DNA of 63,282 nt. Source: CAZKWG01 sp964615375 (GTDB taxonomy: Bacteria > Myxococcota_A > UBA796 > CAZKWG01). How positions within the stretch are numbered: position 1 is the stretch's first letter; every line of letters begins with the position of its first letter. The notes beneath the pieces are model-generated. The model was not told the DNA's origin and ran no database searches. It worked only from the letters and a program-made list of their open reading frames with translations. This document shows, one piece after another, positions 6,576-14,446 of this stretch. Made by a program: the position numbers and the translations under genes. The stretch lies in contig CAZTOW010000054.1 of the NCBI GenBank assembly GCA_964615375.1, positions 1 to 63,282 on the forward strand, written 5' to 3'.

Positions 6576-9560
6576 TTGGCCGACCCCTGGGATCAGAGCC
6601 GCGCGCGCTGGAGCCGGGTCGAGCCCGAGGCGGGGCCCGATCTCGAGGACCCCGACGAGCTGGGCGGGCACAGCGGCCCGGAGCGCTACACCCTGGGCAA
6701 CGTGCTGGGGCGCGGGGGCATGGGCCGGGTGCGGGTGGCGGTGGATCGGGTGCTGCGCCGCGAGGTGGCGCTCAAGGAGCTGGTGCAGCCCGCGCCCGCC
6801 GACCGGGCCGCCTCGCGACGGCTGGCGCGCGAGGCCTGGATCACGGCGCGCCTGGACCACCCCGGGATCATCGGCGTCCACGACGCGGGGCGCATGCCGG
6901 ACGGCGGGCCCTTCTACACCATGCGCCTGGTGCGCGGTCGGACCCTGGGGGCGGCCCTGGCCGAGGCCCCGGACATGGCCGGGCGGCTCGGGCTGCTGCG
7001 GCACGTCCTGGCCGCCTGCGAGGCCGTGGCCTTCGCCCACCAGGCGGGGGTGGTCCACCGCGACATCAAGCCGGACAACATCCTGATCGGCTCCTTCGGC
7101 GAGACGCAGGTGGGGGACTGGGGGCTCGCCGCGCCCACCCCGGCCCGGGAGGCGGACTGGGCCGATCTGCCGCCGGGGCCGCCCGACCGCGTGGTGGGCT
7201 CGCCCGGCTGGATGAGCCCGGAGCAGGCCGCGGGCGAGCCCCCCGACCCGCGGGCCGACGTCTGGGGCCTGGGCGGCGTGCTGTTCGCCCTGGTCTCGGG
7301 CGAGCCTCCCCGGGGTCTCGCGCCGGAGACGCCGAGGGCGGCGCGTCGCCTGCTGGACGTGGCCCCCGCCGCCCCGCCCGAGCTGGCCGCCATCGTCGAT
7401 CGCGCGCTGGCCCCGCCCGCGGAGCGCTACCCGGACGCTGGGGCCCTGGCGGCGGATCTGGCCCGCTTCTTCGAGGGGCGGCGGGTCCTGGCCTACACGT
7501 ACACCTCGCTGGACCTCCTTCGGCGGCTGGTGGCGGCCTGGCGGGCGCCGTTGCTGGTGGGGGCCGTGGGCCTCGTGGCGCTGGCGGCGGCGGTGGTCGT
7601 GGGCTGGGCCCGGACCCAGCGGGAGCGCGATCGGGCCCTGGACGCCGAGCACCTGGCGAGCGCCGCCCTGGCCGAGAGCCAGCACCGCCTCGCCCTCTCC
7701 CTGGTCCAGCAGGCCGAGGACGCCGTGGACGAGGACGCGCGTCCCCGGGCCGAGCTGCTGGCCGCCGCCTCGCTGGAGGCCGAGGACTCCCCGCAGGCCC
7801 GCGGGGTGCTGGCCGCCTTCGCCCACACCCCGCGCCCGACCCTCCAGGGCCAGGAGCCCGCGCCGGAGTGCCGCTGGTACGCCCTCTCCGAGGAGGGGCT
7901 GCTGTGCGGCCAGGAGGATCGGATCTCGCGCTGGGATCTCTCGCCGCTGCGGGAGCGCTGGTCGGCGGCCCTCTCCGGCGTCACCGGCGCCCTGCCCCTC
8001 GCCGCGGGGGAGCCCGTGCAGGTCCTGTCGGGGGCGTTCACCAGCCTGCTGCTGGACCCCCAGACCGGGGACCGCCTCGCCGAGCTCACGGAGACGCGGG
8101 CCCACCCCTGGGATCCCATCACCGGGCCCCACGCCACGCTGGTCCAGGGGCAGCCGCTGGATCCGGCCCTGCGCGCTCGCCCCCGGCCCTGCGCCCTCTC
8201 CCTCCGGCTGTTCACCGCCCGCGGCCCCCACCTCGCCGCCCTCTGTCAGGAGGGGAGGATCCTGGTGGGCGACCGCACCCGCCTCGAGCCCCTCCCGCTG
8301 CTCAGCCCGCTCCAGGGCGAGCACGAGGTCAGCGCCGCCACCTTCAGCGCGGACGGCGCCCGCCTGCTGGCCGGCTCCATCCGGGGCGGGCTCTGGCTCC
8401 TCGACGCGCGCAGCGGCGCGGTCCTGGCCGAGCGCATGACCACGCTCGGCACGCTCAGCCGGATCGCGCTGGCCCCGGACGACGCGCACGTCGCCGTCTC
8501 GGGCACCTACGGCGGGGTGGGCGTCTGGGATCTGCGCACCGGGGCCTGGCTCGGCGAGCTCCCCGCCGGGCGCCCGCGCGGCGTGACCTTCCTCGATCCC
8601 GCCACCCTCCTGATCGTGGAGTCCGGGCGCTTCACCCGCTGGTCCATCCCCGCCGTCGGCCGCCCCTACCGCTACGAGCTGGCCGCCGGCCTCAACGACG
8701 TGGCGTTCTCTCCCGACGGGCGGCGCGCGCTGGTCGGTGGGGGCGACGGGCGGGTCACCCTGCTGGACCTCGAGGGCGGGACGCAGCGGGAGATCGCGCG
8801 GGTGGGCGAGCAGGTGGTCAAGGGGCTCTCCTGGTCGCCGGACGGCCAGCGCGCCGTCGCCACCGCCATGGGCGGCGCGCGCCTCGTCGAGCTCGACCTC
8901 TCCGGCGGCCCGCCCCGGACCTTCCTGGACGCTCAGCACATGCGGCGCGTGGGGGTGCTGGCCGACGGCACGACGCTGGCGACCAGCTTCGACTACAAGC
9001 TGGCGCGCTTCGACGCCGAGGGGCGGCTTGTAGAGAGGAATGCAGATTACCAGTTTTATGAGCTGGAGGTCGAGGCCGGCGGTCAGCGCGCGCTGGCGCT
9101 CAGCACCACGGGCGCTGTGCTGGAGATCCGCTCCGGCCAGCCCGGGGTGCGGCTCCTCCGGCGGGCTCCCGAGGCCGTGGCCGTGGACGCCGCGGGCGAG
9201 CTGGTGGCGGTGGCGATGTTCGACGCGGTGCTGCTCTTCGGCGCGGACGGCGCGGAGCGCGAGATCGCCGTGGACGGCGCGGGCCTCCAGGACCTGAGCC
9301 TGTCGGCGGACGGGCGCCGCGTGGCGGCCTGCGGCCTCGACGGGCGGGCGCGGGTCTGGGACACGGCGACGGGCGCCCTGCTGGGCGAGCTCCCCGGCCA
9401 CCGGGAGCGGGTGGTGGCGCTGGAGCTCTCGGCCGACGGCCAGACCCTGGTGACCGTGAGCTGGGACCGCACGGCCCGGGTCTGGGACCTCGGGCCGCTG
9501 AGCTCGAGGGGGCCGGGGACCCTGGAGGTGCTGCGGGCGGCGTGGGGTGAGGGGGGGTGA
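6576..9560 (+). CDS. transmembrane Ser/Thr protein kinase with C-terminal WD40-type beta-propeller
   Basis: A 994-residue PknB-type kinase. The glycine loop GRGGMGRV is at residues 45-52, the ATP lysine is Lys67, the catalytic loop is HRDIKPDN (Asp163), and the activation-segment anchor is SPEQ near 214. The Mg-binding motif reads DWG (Asp181) instead of DFG, with the aspartate kept. One transmembrane helix (about 324-345) separates the cytoplasmic kinase from a large C-terminal part. That part has a short helical segment and repeated WD40-like blades, clearest at the end (SWDRTARVWDL), and probably forms an extracytoplasmic or ligand-binding propeller. The start is TTG, set by GGAGG at 6563-6567 with 8-nt spacing. 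The substrate is unknown; such kinases are typical of myxobacteria. Confidence 0.92.
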   Translation: MADPWDQSRARWSRVEPEAGPDLEDPDELGGHSGPERYTLGNVLGRGGMGRVRVAVDRVLRREVALKELVQPAPADRAASRRLAREAWITARLDHPGIIGVHDAGRMPDGGPFYTMRLVRGRTLGAALAEAPDMAGRLGLLRHVLAACEAVAFAHQAGVVHRDIKPDNILIGSFGETQVGDWGLAAPTPAREADWADLPPGPPDRVVGSPGWMSPEQAAGEPPDPRADVWGLGGVLFALVSGEPPRGLAPETPRAARRLLDVAPAAPPELAAIVDRALAPPAERYPDAGALAADLARFFEGRRVLAYTYTSLDLLRRLVAAWRAPLLVGAVGLVALAAAVVVGWARTQRERDRALDAEHLASAALAESQHRLALSLVQQAEDAVDEDARPRAELLAAASLEAEDSPQARGVLAAFAHTPRPTLQGQEPAPECRWYALSEEGLLCGQEDRISRWDLSPLRERWSAALSGVTGALPLAAGEPVQVLSGAFTSLLLDPQTGDRLAELTETRAHPWDPITGPHATLVQGQPLDPALRARPRPCALSLRLFTARGPHLAALCQEGRILVGDRTRLEPLPLLSPLQGEHEVSAATFSADGARLLAGSIRGGLWLLDARSGAVLAERMTTLGTLSRIALAPDDAHVAVSGTYGGVGVWDLRTGAWLGELPAGRPRGVTFLDPATLLIVESGRFTRWSIPAVGRPYRYELAAGLNDVAFSPDGRRALVGGGDGRVTLLDLEGGTQREIARVGEQVVKGLSWSPDGQRAVATAMGGARLVELDLSGGPPRTFLDAQHMRRVGVLADGTTLATSFDYKLARFDAEGRLVERNADYQFYELEVEAGGQRALALSTTGAVLEIRSGQPGVRLLRRAPEAVAVDAAGELVAVAMFDAVLLFGADGAEREIAVDGAGLQDLSLSADGRRVAACGLDGRARVWDTATGALLGELPGHRERVVALELSADGQTLVTVSWDRTARVWDLGPLSSRGPGTLEVLRAAWGEGG

Positions 9561-9632
9561 GGGCTCGAGGGCCCGCTGAGCGGAATTCATCACAAGCAGC
9601 CTCCTCGCGCCATGTAAGGGTGGAGGTGCCCT

Positions 9633-9992
9633 GTGCGAACCCTGCTCCTGCTGCTCCCCGCCTGCATGACCACCGAGAAGTCCGATGATGGCGGCGGCGT
9701 CTATTTCGAAGACGCGACCGTGGTCTGCGACCCCAGCGCCTCGGCCTGGGACGATCTCTTCCTCTTCGAGGCCTGGACCGCCGGCGAGGCCGTCTCGGTG
9801 GACGTGCGCGTGCTCGACGGCGGCGACCTGCTGGACGAGCTCGCCATGGAGGAGGCGGACGACGCCTACTGGACCCGCGAGGTGTGGGCGGACGACCTGG
9901 ACACGGACTGCGACGCCTTCTACGGCCTGCGCTTCGTGTTCGAGGCCCGCGGCGCCGACGGCAGCGAGGACAGCGCGGAGGCCGCCGGGTAG
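9633..9992 (+). CDS. small putative lipoprotein
   Basis: A 119-residue protein starting at GTG, with GGAGG 6 nt upstream. The N-terminus MRTLLLLLPAC is a very short signal with a lipobox Cys at residue 11. The mature part is acidic, with two further cysteines (VVCDPS and DCDAF) that may form a disulfide. No family was recognised. It follows the kinase gene by 72 bp in the same direction and could be co-transcribed with it. Confidence 0.65.
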   Translation: MRTLLLLLPACMTTEKSDDGGGVYFEDATVVCDPSASAWDDLFLFEAWTAGEAVSVDVRVLDGGDLLDELAMEEADDAYWTREVWADDLDTDCDAFYGLRFVFEARGADGSEDSAEAAG

Positions 9993-10039
9993 GCGCCGAG
10001 CCCGCTGGTCACGGGGCCCGCGGCTCGATACCTCACCCC

Positions 10040-10645
10040 ATGTCCGAGCTCGCCGACGTCGACACCGCCAGCAGCGCCCGCGCCGCGCTCCTCCTGCTCC
10101 TGCAGCTCGCCTACTCGGGCGAGCTCGGCGCCGCGCGGGCCTACGTGGGTCACCGCGCCTCGCTGCGCGACCGGGATCAGCGCGCCGCGCTGATGCGCGT
10201 GCTGAAGGACGAGCTGCACCACCGCCACGTCCTGCTGGCCATGCTCCGCGGGCTCGGCTCCGGCCCCGACGCGCGCCGGGAGCGCAAGATGGACCTCGTG
10301 GGGCGCCTGATCTCCCTGTCCTGCTTCGTCGGCGGCTGGTTCGTGCCCATGTACGGCGCGGGCAAGCTGGAGCGCGACAACATCGGCGAGTACGAGCACG
10401 CCGCGCGCCTCGCCCACCAGGCCGGGCTGGAGCCCCTGGTCGAGCCGCTGCTGGTGCTGGCGGAGGTGGAGTGGGATCACGAGGCCCTCTTCCGCCGCTT
10501 CGCCGCCTCCCACTGGCTGTGGCGCCTGTTCCCGAGCTGGCCCGCCACCGCGCCGCGCGAGGAGATCCGCAAGAGCTACGCCGCCTTCGTCGCCTCCGGC
10601 TCGCGCGAGGTCCGCCCCGTCCGCGTCCCCTGGCTGGTGCGCTGA
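10040..10645 (+). CDS. ferritin-like di-iron protein, COQ7-like
   Basis: A 201-residue helical protein with the six-ligand pattern of ferritin-like di-iron carboxylate proteins. Glu28 lies in the first helix, Glu58-x-x-His61 in the second, Glu117 or Glu119 in the third, and Glu144-x-x-His147 in the fourth. The arrangement resembles demethoxyubiquinone hydroxylase (COQ7) and related rubrerythrin-like proteins. A hydrophobic segment (about 90-105) could sit in or on the membrane, as COQ7 does. A role in quinone hydroxylation is possible but unproven, since no quinone-biosynthesis gene lies nearby. The ATG at 10040 was chosen because the conserved part starts soon after it; no strong ribosome binding site is visible. 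Confidence 0.6.
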   Translation: MSELADVDTASSARAALLLLLQLAYSGELGAARAYVGHRASLRDRDQRAALMRVLKDELHHRHVLLAMLRGLGSGPDARRERKMDLVGRLISLSCFVGGWFVPMYGAGKLERDNIGEYEHAARLAHQAGLEPLVEPLLVLAEVEWDHEALFRRFAASHWLWRLFPSWPATAPREEIRKSYAAFVASGSREVRPVRVPWLVR

Positions 10646-10669
10646 GCCTCGCCCGTCCGCGGCGCCAGC

Positions 10670-10675
10670 TATACT
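10670..10675 (+). promoter_or_regulatory. -10-like TATACT at the FHA-regulator start
   Basis: TATACT ends 6 nt before the ATG at 10682, and no Shine-Dalgarno sequence precedes that ATG. This would fit a leaderless transcript beginning at the start codon. No convincing -35 element is seen. Confidence 0.35.
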
Positions 10676-10681
10676 CGGTTG

Positions 10682-11578
10682 ATGATGCGCGCCCACGTCC
10701 GCCTGCGGCTCCCGGACGGCTCCAACGACACGCTGGGGCCGGGGGACGTGATCGGCCGCACCTGGTCAGCCGCGCTGCGCCTCGATGATCCGCACGTCTC
10801 CGAAGCCCACGCCCTCGTCAGCCTGCGCGGGGAGAGCCTGCTGCTGCTCTCGCTGCGCCGCCGCTTCCTGGTGGACGGTCACCCTCAAGAGCAGGTGGAG
10901 CTGCGCGCTGGCCAGCGCATCGCGTTCTCGCCCGAGACCGAGCTCCTGGTGCTGGAGGTGGTCCTGCCCGAGGCCATGCTGGGGGTGGAGGGCGACGGCC
11001 TCCCCACGCAGGCGCTCGCCGGGCCGTGCAGCGTGCTGCTCACGCCCGCGCCGCGGGTGGTGCCCGGGGTGAGCGCCGGGGCGGCGGCGGTGCTGTGGGA
11101 CGACGGCGAGGGCTGGCGGGTCCGCGCGGGAGACCAGCCTCCGCGGCGGGTGGAGGCGGGCGAGATCCTCAGCCTCGGCGCCCGGACCCTGCGCTTCGTG
11201 TCCGTGTCCCTCTCCCGGGCCGGGCAGGCCGCGACGCGGGTCGGCCTCGACGAGCCGCTCCACATCGTGAGCTTCTTCGACTCCGTCCACATCCAACGCG
11301 CGGGCGCGGCCCCGGTCGTGCTGAGCGGCCAGCAGGCACGCGTGATCTCCGAGCTCATCAGCACCGGCGCCCCGCTGGCCTGGCAGGAGCTCGCCAGCCA
11401 GCTCTGGCCCGAGGTGGACGACCGCGACGCCGCCCGCCGCAAGTGGGACGTGCTGATGGTCCGCCTCCGCACCCGCCTGCGCGAGCACGGCGTCCGCCCG
11501 GACCTCATCCGCCCGACCGGCGTGGGCCTGGTGGAGCTGGTCCTGCAGGCCGGCGACCGGGTGGAGGACCGGTCTTGA
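10682..11578 (+). CDS. FHA-domain protein with C-terminal winged-helix DNA-binding domain
   Basis: A 298-residue protein. The N-terminal ~100 residues form an FHA domain (GRTWSA, then DPHVSEAHA), a phosphothreonine-recognition module that usually reads out Ser/Thr kinase activity. A middle part (about 110-190) may be a second, degenerate FHA-like sandwich. Residues ~215-290 resemble the winged-helix domain of OmpR/SARP-type regulators (AWQELASQLWP, then KWDVLMVRLRTRLREHG). It is probably a cytoplasmic transcription regulator that binds a phosphorylated partner. The kinase-WD40 protein encoded just upstream is one possible partner, inferred from proximity. A second ATG at 10685 is equally possible as start. 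Confidence 0.75.
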   Translation: MMRAHVRLRLPDGSNDTLGPGDVIGRTWSAALRLDDPHVSEAHALVSLRGESLLLLSLRRRFLVDGHPQEQVELRAGQRIAFSPETELLVLEVVLPEAMLGVEGDGLPTQALAGPCSVLLTPAPRVVPGVSAGAAAVLWDDGEGWRVRAGDQPPRRVEAGEILSLGARTLRFVSVSLSRAGQAATRVGLDEPLHIVSFFDSVHIQRAGAAPVVLSGQQARVISELISTGAPLAWQELASQLWPEVDDRDAARRKWDVLMVRLRTRLREHGVRPDLIRPTGVGLVELVLQAGDRVEDRS

Positions 11579-11661
11579 GGGGAGGAGGTGATGCCTCATC
11601 CCTGCGCGGGGCGCTTGTCGGGGAGGTCGCGCAGCGCTAGGGTCTCTCCAGGAGGTCCACC

Positions 11662-11904
11662 ATGGAAGCCGGCTGGCGAGCGCGAATTGTGTCGGACCCG
11701 GACGTGTGTCATGGGCGGGCTCGCGTCCGGGGCACGCGCGTCCCGGTCTCCGTGATCCTGGACAACGTCGCGGCCGGGGTCTCCGAGGCGGAGATCCTGG
11801 CCAGCTATCCATCCCTCACCCGGGAGGATCTCCGCGCGGCGGTCGCCTACGCCGCCGAGCTCGCCCGCGAGGAGCTCTACACCGTCACCCGGGCGGCCTC
11901 TTGA
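11662..11904 (+). CDS. DUF433 family antitoxin-like protein
   Basis: An 80-residue protein of the DUF433 family: GRARVRGTRVPVSVILD is the family's hallmark, followed by a helix-turn-helix-like segment (SEAEILASYPSLTREDLRAAVAYA). These proteins are usually encoded directly upstream of a DUF5615 PIN-like protein and are predicted antitoxins. AGGAGG precedes the ATG. Its stop TGA is shared with the TTG start of the next gene, indicating translational coupling. Confidence 0.9.
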   Translation: MEAGWRARIVSDPDVCHGRARVRGTRVPVSVILDNVAAGVSEAEILASYPSLTREDLRAAVAYAAELAREELYTVTRAAS

Positions 11905-12257
11905 TCGCGTTCAAGATCGACGAGAACCTCCCGGCGGAGGTCGGGTGGATCCTGAAGGAGCTTGGGCACGACGCGCTCACGGTCCTCGATCAGCGCATGG
12001 GCGGGCGACCTGACGAAGATCTCGCCCGAGTCTGTCGCGAAGAGGGGCGCGCGATCTTCACCTTGGACCTGGACTTCGCGAACATTCTCCGTTACCCGCC
12101 CTCCGAGCATCGAGGGATCGTCGTCCTGCGGCTCCCGTCGACAGACAAGCCCACGATTCTGGCCGCTGTCCGCGAGGTCGCTCCCCTCCTGGCGACCCTC
12201 CCCGTAGATCGCCGGCTCATCATCATCGAGGAGGGACGTGTCCGGGTGAGGTCCTGA
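11901..12257 (+). CDS. DUF5615 PIN-like toxin partner of DUF433
   Basis: A 118-residue PIN-like protein. The acidic motif DENLP (residues 8-12), the central GRPDEDLARVCREEGR segment and TLDLDFANI give the Asp cluster expected of a PIN-type nuclease, as in the Mut7-C/DUF5615 family. The start is TTG at 11901, overlapping the antitoxin stop in the sequence TTGA. There is no later Met before the conserved acidic residues. Ribonuclease activity is inferred from the fold and has not been tested. Confidence 0.85.
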   Translation: MIAFKIDENLPAEVGWILKELGHDALTVLDQRMGGRPDEDLARVCREEGRAIFTLDLDFANILRYPPSEHRGIVVLRLPSTDKPTILAAVREVAPLLATLPVDRRLIIIEEGRVRVRS

Positions 12258-12293
12258 TCCCGTACCCGAGCCGCTGCATCTCGAGGAGCGACC

Positions 12294-13187
12294 ATGTCTT
12301 TGTGGAGGCGCGCTGAGGAGGCGCTCGGCACCCCTGGCCTGCTGGACGCGCTCTCGGCGCTGGAGGGCCACGCGCTCACGTCCCTGCTGCTGGAGCTCGC
12401 CTGGCGGCGCGCCGCGCGCCGGACCCCCGCCGAGATCCTGCGTCAGTCCCTCGAGGATCCCTTTGCGCGATCCTGCGATCTGGACCAGCGGCGGGTTCTG
12501 GCCCTGGACGCGGCGGTGGCGGCGGCGCTCCCGCCCGCCTGGGAGGTGGTGGAGCTGAGCCCGGTGGTCCCGCTGGGCACGGTGAGCCGGCTGGCGGTCG
12601 CCCACCAGAACAAGGTGCTGGCGACCTCGCGCAACCTGGAGGTGCTGGCGGACCCGACCAACGCCCTGGCCCTGGAGGTCGCGGCCCGGCGCGCCCGGGG
12701 AGCGGGGACGGTGCGCCTCTGCACCACCAGCCGGGTGCTGCGCACGCCGCGCGTCGAGAAGAAAGGCTTCACCCAGCACTTCCGCCTGTGGGCCTTCGTG
12801 AGCGGCGGGCGCGACCCCGGCGGGCGCAGCTTCGAGCGGGAGGCCCTGCGCGAGCACGTCGCCCTGCACCACGCGGTGATGGCGGCGCTCCGGGCCCAGG
12901 GTCTCGCCATCCCCGAGCCGCGCCTGACGATCTCGGTGGCCGAGGGACATCAACCCTGGGTGGAAGAGGCCGCCCGCGAGCTCCCCGGGGCGCGCCTCGC
13001 TCCGCTGAGTGGGAGCTACTACCAGGGCGCGCGCATCAACCTCTCGCTGCCGATGGGCGAGGGCGAGCTGCCGGTCAGCGACGGCGGGCTCACCGACTGG
13101 CTGGCGACCCTGCGCTCGGACCGGAAGGAGCGCCTGTTCATCAGCGCCATCGGGACGGAGCTGCTGGCCCGGCTGTTCGGGGGCTGA
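12294..13187 (+). CDS. conserved-looking cytosolic protein of unknown function
   Basis: A 297-residue soluble protein with no signal peptide or membrane segment. I do not recognise it firmly. The segment around residues 85-125 (SPVVPLGTVSRLAVAHQNKVL, then DPTNALALEVA) followed by a basic strand with HFRLW (around 160) is faintly reminiscent of a class II aminoacyl-tRNA synthetase core such as HisZ-type paralogues. This is only an impression. It lies between two toxin-antitoxin modules, 36 bp after one and 63 bp before the next, in the same direction. Its composition is like that of its neighbours. Confidence 0.6.
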   Translation: MSLWRRAEEALGTPGLLDALSALEGHALTSLLLELAWRRAARRTPAEILRQSLEDPFARSCDLDQRRVLALDAAVAAALPPAWEVVELSPVVPLGTVSRLAVAHQNKVLATSRNLEVLADPTNALALEVAARRARGAGTVRLCTTSRVLRTPRVEKKGFTQHFRLWAFVSGGRDPGGRSFEREALREHVALHHAVMAALRAQGLAIPEPRLTISVAEGHQPWVEEAARELPGARLAPLSGSYYQGARINLSLPMGEGELPVSDGGLTDWLATLRSDRKERLFISAIGTELLARLFGG

Positions 13188-13210
13188 GGGCTGGCGCGCG
13201 GGTGGGTGAG

Positions 13211-13238
13211 AGATAGATGTACATCTGGATGGCTATCT
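13211..13238 (+). promoter_or_regulatory. nested palindromes upstream of the phd/vapC pair (candidate operator)
   Basis: A perfect 12-bp palindrome AGATGTACATCT occupies 13215-13226. It overlaps an outer inverted repeat AGATAG (13211-13216) / CTATCT (13233-13238). The element ends 12 nt before the antitoxin ATG, where toxin-antitoxin operons are normally autorepressed. Confidence 0.55.
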
Positions 13239-13250
13239 GTGGAGGTCGCC

Positions 13251-13535
13251 ATGGCCCGTCGCCTGTCCATCGCCGAAGCCCGCGACCGGCTCCCCCGCCT
13301 GATTCATGAGGCGGAAGGCGGTGAGCCCGTGGAGATCACCCGCCGCGGTGAGGCCGTCGCGGTGATCGTCGACATCGCGACCTGGCGCCGGATGCGGCCG
13401 TCCAACCCGGACCTGCTCACCGCGCTGGAAGGGTACTGGGCGGACCCGGGCGCGGGCGCTGAGGATCTGAACCCCGACGAGATCTTCGGCCCCGCGCGCG
13501 ATCGCGCGCCGGCGCCGGACGTGGACCTCGGCTGA
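13251..13535 (+). CDS. Phd/YefM-family antitoxin
   Basis: A 94-residue antitoxin. The N-terminal half shows the Phd/YefM DNA-binding fold (SIAEARDRLPRLIHEAEGGEPVEITRRGEAVAVIVD). The acidic, proline-containing C-terminus would wrap the toxin. A perfect GGAGG (13241-13245) sits 5 nt before the ATG. It is translationally coupled to the PIN toxin through the overlap TGATG, and probably represses the pair through the palindromes just upstream. Confidence 0.9.
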   Translation: MARRLSIAEARDRLPRLIHEAEGGEPVEITRRGEAVAVIVDIATWRRMRPSNPDLLTALEGYWADPGAGAEDLNPDEIFGPARDRAPAPDVDLG

Positions 13536-13975
13536 TGCGCTACCTGCTCGACACCAACGCCCTGTCCGAGACGGCGCGCCCGCGACCCTCCGAGCCTCTC
13601 CTGAGGCGGTTGCAGGCGCATCGGGCCGAGGTGTGCACCTCGTCCGTCGTCTGGCACGAGCTGCGATTCGGCGTCGCGCGGCTCCCACCGGGCGCACGGC
13701 GAGACACCCTCGTGCGCTGGCTCGCCGCGCTGGCCTCGTCGAGCCTCCTGGTGCTGCCCTACGACGTGGAGGCGGCGCGCTGGCACGCCGAGGAGCGCGC
13801 GCGGCTCGAGCGGGAGGGCAGGGTGATCCCCTTCCGGGACGCCCAGATCGCCGCGGTGGCCCGCGTCAACGGCCTCACGCTGGTCACCGCGAACGTCGCG
13901 GACTTCGCGGGCCTGGAGGGGCTGGTGGTCGAGAACTGGCTCGAAGCTGAGAGAGCGCCTCAGTCCCGCGCCTGA
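13535..13975 (+). CDS. VapC-like PIN-domain ribonuclease toxin
   Basis: A 146-residue PIN-domain toxin with the acidic catalytic set: Asp6 in LLDTNALSE, Glu in VVWHELRFG, Asp in FRDAQIA and Asp in TANVADF. VapC toxins cut specific tRNAs or rRNA in a Mg2+-dependent way; the target here is unknown. Its ATG overlaps the antitoxin stop by one base. The gene is convergent with the HEPN gene, and the shared region contains the 43-bp hairpin repeat. Confidence 0.9.
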   Translation: MRYLLDTNALSETARPRPSEPLLRRLQAHRAEVCTSSVVWHELRFGVARLPPGARRDTLVRWLAALASSSLLVLPYDVEAARWHAEERARLEREGRVIPFRDAQIAAVARVNGLTLVTANVADFAGLEGLVVENWLEAERAPQSRA

Positions 13976-13991
13976 CCCGCTCTCCGCGACG

Positions 13992-14034
13992 CCCACACAC
14001 ACGAAGGCCCCGAGGCGTCGCCGCCCCGGGGCCC
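13992..14034 (-). terminator. 43-bp hairpin terminator, copy 1 (downstream of HEPN gene)
   Basis: Read on the minus strand it is a GC-rich hairpin (GGCCCCG / CGGGGCC outer stem plus GGCG / CGCC inner stem) followed by TTCGTGTGTGTG. It starts 20 nt after the HEPN stop. It is identical over all 43 bp to the copy at 14768-14810. It also lies just downstream of the convergent vapC gene. Confidence 0.75.
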
Positions 14035-14053
14035 TCTGTCGCCGGATCCAGGC

Positions 14054-14446
14054 TCAAGGTCCCGTGAGCGCGGCCCGCATCTGCGCGAGGAGGGGCCTCA
14101 GCCGCTCCACGTCTCGCACAACCACCTCGTCGGAGGGCGCTGCGGGGATTCTTCCCCCAGGTGTCGGATAACGAAATGTCGTGGCGTAGGGCGTGTAATC
14201 GACGAATTCCGCGAGCTGGGCCCTCCAGGTCTGGTCCGCCGGGAGGCGCGCGTACAGGAGGTCGAGCCGATGCTCGACGCCTGCCTCCTGCCCCAGGTGG
14301 AGCAGGATCGCCTTGATCATCTTCTCCACCCCCTGTTGTACATGGTAGGCGGCGTAGCGGTTTCCGCCCCTGGCGAGGAGCGCCGCGGCGTCAAGGTCGG
14401 CGGCCGCCAGATCGAGCATGGCCGTGACTCTACGGGTGACGCTCAT
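14054..14446 (-). CDS. HEPN-domain toxin of an MNT/HEPN pair
   Basis: A 130-residue helical HEPN protein. RYAAYH (about residues 33-38) fits the RX4-6H ribonuclease motif of HEPN toxins, followed by GVEKMIKAILLHLG, typical of the family. In known pairs the nucleotidyltransferase partner (MNT) neutralises the HEPN RNase, in some cases by AMPylation. The chosen ATG (14444-14446) overlaps the end of the MNT gene by 17 nt; a second in-frame Met nine codons in is an alternative start. Confidence 0.85.
   Translation of the reverse strand: MSVTRRVTAMLDLAAADLDAAALLARGGNRYAAYHVQQGVEKMIKAILLHLGQEAGVEHRLDLLYARLPADQTWRAQLAEFVDYTPYATTFRYPTPGGRIPAAPSDEVVVRDVERLRPLLAQMRAALTGP

Noticed and set aside
6543..9593. 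A 1,016-codon minus-strand frame over the kinase-WD40 gene
   Set aside because: High-GC shadow with Arg/Gly/Pro-rich, low-complexity translation; the plus strand shows a complete kinase.
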